NCBI GenBank assembly: GCA_903895595.1
Contig: CAITUP010000146.1
Span: 1 to 32,234 of the forward strand
Length of the DNA: 32,234 bases
Origin: an uncultured Acetobacteraceae bacterium
GTDB lineage: Bacteria; Pseudomonadota; Alphaproteobacteria; Acetobacterales; Acetobacteraceae
Direction of reading: 5' to 3'
The notes beneath the pieces were generated by a model. It made no database searches. It had not been told where the DNA came from and saw only the letters and a program-made list of their open reading frames with translations. The translations under genes and the position numbers were made by a program. Positions 29,231 to 32,234 of this stretch are shown here, one piece after another (within the stretch, counting starts at the first letter, position 1; the number at the start of each line of letters is the position of its first letter).

Positions 29231-31938
29231 CGCAGTGCCTCCCTGATCTGTGCGGACGTGATGGGCAAGTCCCGAAACCGGTGTCCGGTCGCCGCCGAGA
29301 CCGCGTTGGCGATGGCCGGCGCGATCGGGCACAGTACCGCCTCGGCGATGCCGCGCGCGGTGGTTTCCTCGGTCGGCAGCACCGTCAGGCCCAGATGTTT
29401 CAGCGGCATATCCGACGCCAGCGCCACCCGGTAATTATCCAGATTCCATCGACCATCGCCGGGTCCGTCCTGCAGCAGCGGCAGGTTTTCCAGCAGCGCG
29501 TAACCGATACCCATGGCGACACCGCCCTGGGACTGGCCTTCCAGCAAATCCGCCTGCAACACCCGCCCGGCGTTCAGGAAGGTCTGCATCGCGATCACAC
29601 GCGCCACCCCGGTCTTCGGTTCGATCCGCACGGCGGCCAACGCGCCGGAGGGGGCATACAGGCTGCGGCCATAGAGTTTCGCATTGGCAGGCGGCGGCTG
29701 GGTGTTCCGCCGGTCGTGACGCCGCCAGTCGTTGCTGCCGGCCAGCCGCGTGGACAACCCGTCCAGCGGCAAGGTCGCGGCCCAGTCATCGACGGTATAA
29801 TCCGCCACGATCCATTGCGACCGGAACACCGCGTGGGTCATCGCCGCCGCCGGCAGCCGAACCTTATACAACGCAGCCGCCAGCGCGGCCGAGGTCAACG
29901 GACGCAACCCCGGCTGCGACGGCACCTCCAGCAACGAATCCCGCCAGCGCGTCTTGCCGCGCAAGGCCGCCACGTTGACGCCCCAGACCGACGCTGCTGC
30001 CGGCAGAAGGCCGGTCTCGAACAGGACCCGGCTCGCCTGTTCCGCGGCATGTACCTGCTGGAACGCCGTCAGGCAGGCGCTGGAGGACATCGAAAAACTC
30101 GCGGTCCAATAGGGGTCGTCCCAATGCGTCCCCTTCGGCTGGCGAAAACCCAGCGGCGCGATGAACGATGCGGCATCGCCCATGTCGATGCGCGCGGCGT
30201 TGGCGCCGGTCCAGGTGGCGGTGCTGATCGCCAGCGTCGTCGCCGATCCGTTGCCCATGTCCACGCAATTGGTCCGCACCGCGAACGCGCCGTCCGGCCC
30301 GATGGAAACCTCGGCCATTACACCGTCGGTCCCGGTGCCGAACGCCTGGTTGGCCAGCGCGAAGCCGACGCCATAGCGCAGCCCGTCCCGCGCGTAGCGT
30401 GCCGCCTCGGCGCTGCGGTCCCGCCACAACGGATGGGCGCGGGCGCGGCGGCAAATTTCATCCAGCCGGAGGGAATGGCGTAACGGCGCGCCGGTGACCG
30501 TACGATCGCCCTCGTGCAGGACATTGCGTTCGCGCAATTCGATCGCGTCGATCTTCAGGGTATCGGCGATTTCATCGACCAACGTCTCGACCGCGAAGCT
30601 CGCCTGCGGCCCGCCGAAGCCGCGCATGGAACCGGCGATCACAGCGGGAGTCGGTGTCGCGAAGGCATCGACGGCGGTCTTGTCGATCCGGTAGCCGCTG
30701 GCGCCGCAATAGCCCGCGAGTTCCGCGACCCATTGGCTGTAATTGTTGAACCCGCCGCCGTTCATCTGGATTTTGCTGGCCAGCGCCAGGAAGCGGCCCT
30801 GCGCGTCGAAGGCGATCCGCTGCGTCACATGCGAATCGAGTTGCTTCAACCCCGACTGAAACTGCTCATAACGGTCCTGCGCGATTCGCACCGGTAGGCA
30901 ACCGAATGGCGCCGCGTAGGCCGCCGCCAGCGCCAGCAGTGCCGGGAACGGCGAGGTATCCCGTCCCCCGAATCCGCCGCCGGGATAGCAGGAATTCAAC
31001 ACCACGGTTTTCACCGTTATCGGACAGCCGTCGCCGGCAAACAGCCCGAGCGTGCCGGACAGATCGCCGTTGGTCGCCTGCGTGCCGAGGACCAGATTTA
31101 GGGTTTGCGTCCCGCTGTCCAGCCACCCCAGCCCGGCCTCCGGCTCCATGAACATCGGATCCAGAATTTGGGTCGAGTAACTGCCGGACACAGTCCGCAC
31201 ATCCGAACGCGCAAAAACCCGATCGATCATGCCGCGGTACTGGATCGCCTGCTGGTCCACCGCGGTCGGCGGGTTGGCATAAGGATCGCTTTCGCCGTTC
31301 TTGACCTGAGAGAATTTCTCGTCCGCCCCGTCGGCGTAACGGGTGAGGTAGGTCGGCGGGTTATACGGCGCCGCCACCACCGGCACCGGGGCCGCGTCGC
31401 CGTATGTCACCACGGCGGGGTTGAATTGCAGGATTTGTTTCGCCTGCCGCCATGTTGCGAAATCCGCGAAAATCAGAATCGCCGCCGGCTGTCCATAAAA
31501 TGCCGCGCGCTGGCCCTTCGAAACCAAAAGCCCCGACGGCCATTCCGGCGGCGGGGATGTCCCGTATGGCGGAACGATTTTGTCCGCCGTCAGCATATCC
31601 CCCGTCACGCAGGTCAACGGCTGCAACGCTTTCGGCAACATCGACAGATCGATCCCGGCGAACAAACGGGTGACATCGGTCACCCGCAAAATCGTCGCCA
31701 CCCGCTCGTGCGCCGGCCATCCCTTCATATCCCGCGCTCGGAAGTCCCGAGCGTAGATTTTCTGGCCGGTGACTTTCTCCACCCCCTCGATACGATAGCG
31801 GGCGTTGCCGGGCCGGCCGCTCCACGATTGGGATGGGGACTGGGCGGCGACCGCGAGCTTGTTGAACACGACGGTCAGACCGGCCGCGCCGATGCCTTTG
31901 AAGAAGTCGCGCCGGGACGTCTGGAATAGGGAACCCAC
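29227..31938 (-). CDS. Tat-exported molybdopterin-binding subunit of aldehyde/isoquinoline oxidoreductase type
   Basis: A 903-residue large subunit of the xanthine dehydrogenase family, binding the molybdenum cofactor. A twin-arginine signal lies at the start (SRRDFFKGIGAAGLTVVF, R9 and R10), so folding and cofactor loading occur before export. The hammerhead domain follows (RIEGVEKVTGQKIYARDFRA); the cofactor-binding segments include GGFGGRDTSPFPALLALAAA and GSMRGFGGPQASFAVETLVD. Near the end ARGIAEAVLCPIAPAIANAV retains the active-site glutamate (usually GxGE, here GIAE). It is longer than the usual 700-780 residues. It starts at GTG 31938, with GAGGA 8 nt upstream. With the [2Fe-2S] and cytochrome subunits it resembles the three-component aldehyde dehydrogenases of acetic acid bacteria or isoquinoline oxidoreductase; the substrate is not predictable. 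Confidence 0.92.
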   Translation of the reverse strand: MGSLFQTSRRDFFKGIGAAGLTVVFNKLAVAAQSPSQSWSGRPGNARYRIEGVEKVTGQKIYARDFRARDMKGWPAHERVATILRVTDVTRLFAGIDLSMLPKALQPLTCVTGDMLTADKIVPPYGTSPPPEWPSGLLVSKGQRAAFYGQPAAILIFADFATWRQAKQILQFNPAVVTYGDAAPVPVVAAPYNPPTYLTRYADGADEKFSQVKNGESDPYANPPTAVDQQAIQYRGMIDRVFARSDVRTVSGSYSTQILDPMFMEPEAGLGWLDSGTQTLNLVLGTQATNGDLSGTLGLFAGDGCPITVKTVVLNSCYPGGGFGGRDTSPFPALLALAAAYAAPFGCLPVRIAQDRYEQFQSGLKQLDSHVTQRIAFDAQGRFLALASKIQMNGGGFNNYSQWVAELAGYCGASGYRIDKTAVDAFATPTPAVIAGSMRGFGGPQASFAVETLVDEIADTLKIDAIELRERNVLHEGDRTVTGAPLRHSLRLDEICRRARAHPLWRDRSAEAARYARDGLRYGVGFALANQAFGTGTDGVMAEVSIGPDGAFAVRTNCVDMGNGSATTLAISTATWTGANAARIDMGDAASFIAPLGFRQPKGTHWDDPYWTASFSMSSSACLTAFQQVHAAEQASRVLFETGLLPAAASVWGVNVAALRGKTRWRDSLLEVPSQPGLRPLTSAALAAALYKVRLPAAAMTHAVFRSQWIVADYTVDDWAATLPLDGLSTRLAGSNDWRRHDRRNTQPPPANAKLYGRSLYAPSGALAAVRIEPKTGVARVIAMQTFLNAGRVLQADLLEGQSQGGVAMGIGYALLENLPLLQDGPGDGRWNLDNYRVALASDMPLKHLGLTVLPTEETTARGIAEAVLCPIAPAIANAVSAATGHRFRDLPITSAQIREALR

Positions 31939-31994
31939 GATGTTTGTCCTCTTCCGCCCTGTTTCGGCCCAGCGTCGACGAAGGTACCGCCGGC

Positions 31995-32015
31995 CGTATC
32001 GTTATTGATACGATA
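31995..32015. promoter_or_regulatory. Palindromic operator-like site upstream of the Mo-hydroxylase operon
   Basis: CGTATC (31995-32000) and GATACG (32007-32012) form a perfect 6-bp inverted repeat around a 6-nt centre. A second overlapping repeat pairs TATCGT (31997-32002) with ACGATA (32010-32015). The site lies 57 nt before the GTG start of the operon, a suitable place for a repressor or activator. The core CGATAC recurs in 4084-4131. Confidence 0.45.
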
Positions 32016-32114
32016 GTGGCACAGACGCAGGAGGATGGCAATGGCGACGCGGCTGGTATCAGGGCAATCGCTTGAAGGTCCCCGGACCACTGCATTGGGG
32101 CATTGGCCTACCCA

Positions 32115-32196
32115 ACCCGTCATCCCGGGCTTGTCCCGGGGACCAGGACAAGCACAAACTCGCGAGTCCCTGCCAGTATTGGTCCCCGGGACAAGC
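32115..32196. repeat. Dispersed palindromic intergenic repeat
   Basis: A perfect 17-bp inverted repeat pairs 32129-32145 (GCTTGTCCCGGGGACCA) with 32180-32196, separated by 34 nt. The left arm extends outward as ACCCGTCATCCCGG, which is shared with 11007-11037. It belongs to the CGTCAT...CTTGTCCC class of intergenic palindromes common in GC-rich Alphaproteobacteria. Confidence 0.65.
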
Positions 32197-32234
32197 TCTA
32201 CCGGGTTCACACATCCTGGGAACGACCTTCCGGC

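Noticed and set aside
1-32234. CRISPR arrays, tRNA or rRNA genes
   Set aside because: No regularly spaced repeats of the right size and no tRNA- or rRNA-like sequence were noticed on either strand; a covariance-model scan would be needed to exclude tRNAs fully.

Overview
The window comes from a GC-rich alphaproteobacterium. The gene order glyA-nrdR-...-ribD-ribE-ribB-ribH-nusB is the usual alphaproteobacterial arrangement. The exported molybdenum hydroxylase with its own cytochrome c, and the general gene content, suggest Acetobacteraceae or another Rhodospirillales lineage. The taxonomic placement is inference; no rRNA or tRNA gene was found.

Layout. Positions 1-231 are gene-free and hold repeat debris, including two tandem 19-bp repeats that look like an insertion-sequence end. 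232-1832 (-) encode a thiolase-fold protein lacking the usual catalytic cysteines and its DUF35 zinc-ribbon/OB partner. 1833-2430 holds no intact gene. 2431-4019 has a DUF1194 (VWA-like) gene converging on, and overlapping, a Gfo/Idh/MocA oxidoreductase. 4020-4435 is a structured intergenic region. 4436-6805 (+) encode a small exported protein, an NMT1/THI5-like ligand-binding protein and an acyl-CoA dehydrogenase. 6812-9078 (-) encode a YraN protein, a C5 DNA methyltransferase and the mismatch endonuclease Vsr.

9182-20388 is the glyA-nrdR and ribD-ribE-ribB-ribH-nusB locus, split by about 5.6 kb of accessory DNA (10958-16552). That DNA contains an orphan antitoxin-like gene, a HigBA-type toxin-antitoxin pair with a near-leaderless promoter, a decayed RelB/YafQ pair, a frameshifted SEC-C gene, a LysR regulator divergent from a TauE/SafE permease, and a small conserved protein. 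The rib genes are packed with 0-4 nt junctions and together make lumazine and riboflavin. The RibB protein carries a GTP-cyclohydrolase-II-like domain without its zinc cysteines.

20375-25870 is a second accessory stretch. It starts with an HNH endonuclease gene overlapping nusB and a nested inverted repeat with compensatory changes. Two metabolic genes on the - strand follow, an L-threonate-dehydrogenase-like gene and proline iminopeptidase. A 2.2-kb restriction-modification-like unit is then inserted exactly between the divergent genes for proline iminopeptidase and a DUF423 membrane protein. The unit is flanked by a 93-bp direct repeat (92/93 identical) that duplicates the first 18 codons and the apparent promoter of the peptidase gene. 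This is the most striking feature of the window.

25877-27749 (+) encode DUF423, an RlmM-like RNA methyltransferase and a glutathione S-transferase. 27753-31938 (-) is an operon of three genes joined by ATGA overlaps: a Tat-exported molybdopterin subunit, a [2Fe-2S] subunit and a diheme cytochrome c. It probably oxidises an aldehyde or heterocycle in the periplasm and passes electrons to the respiratory chain. The last 296 bases hold an operator-like palindrome and an intergenic repeat.
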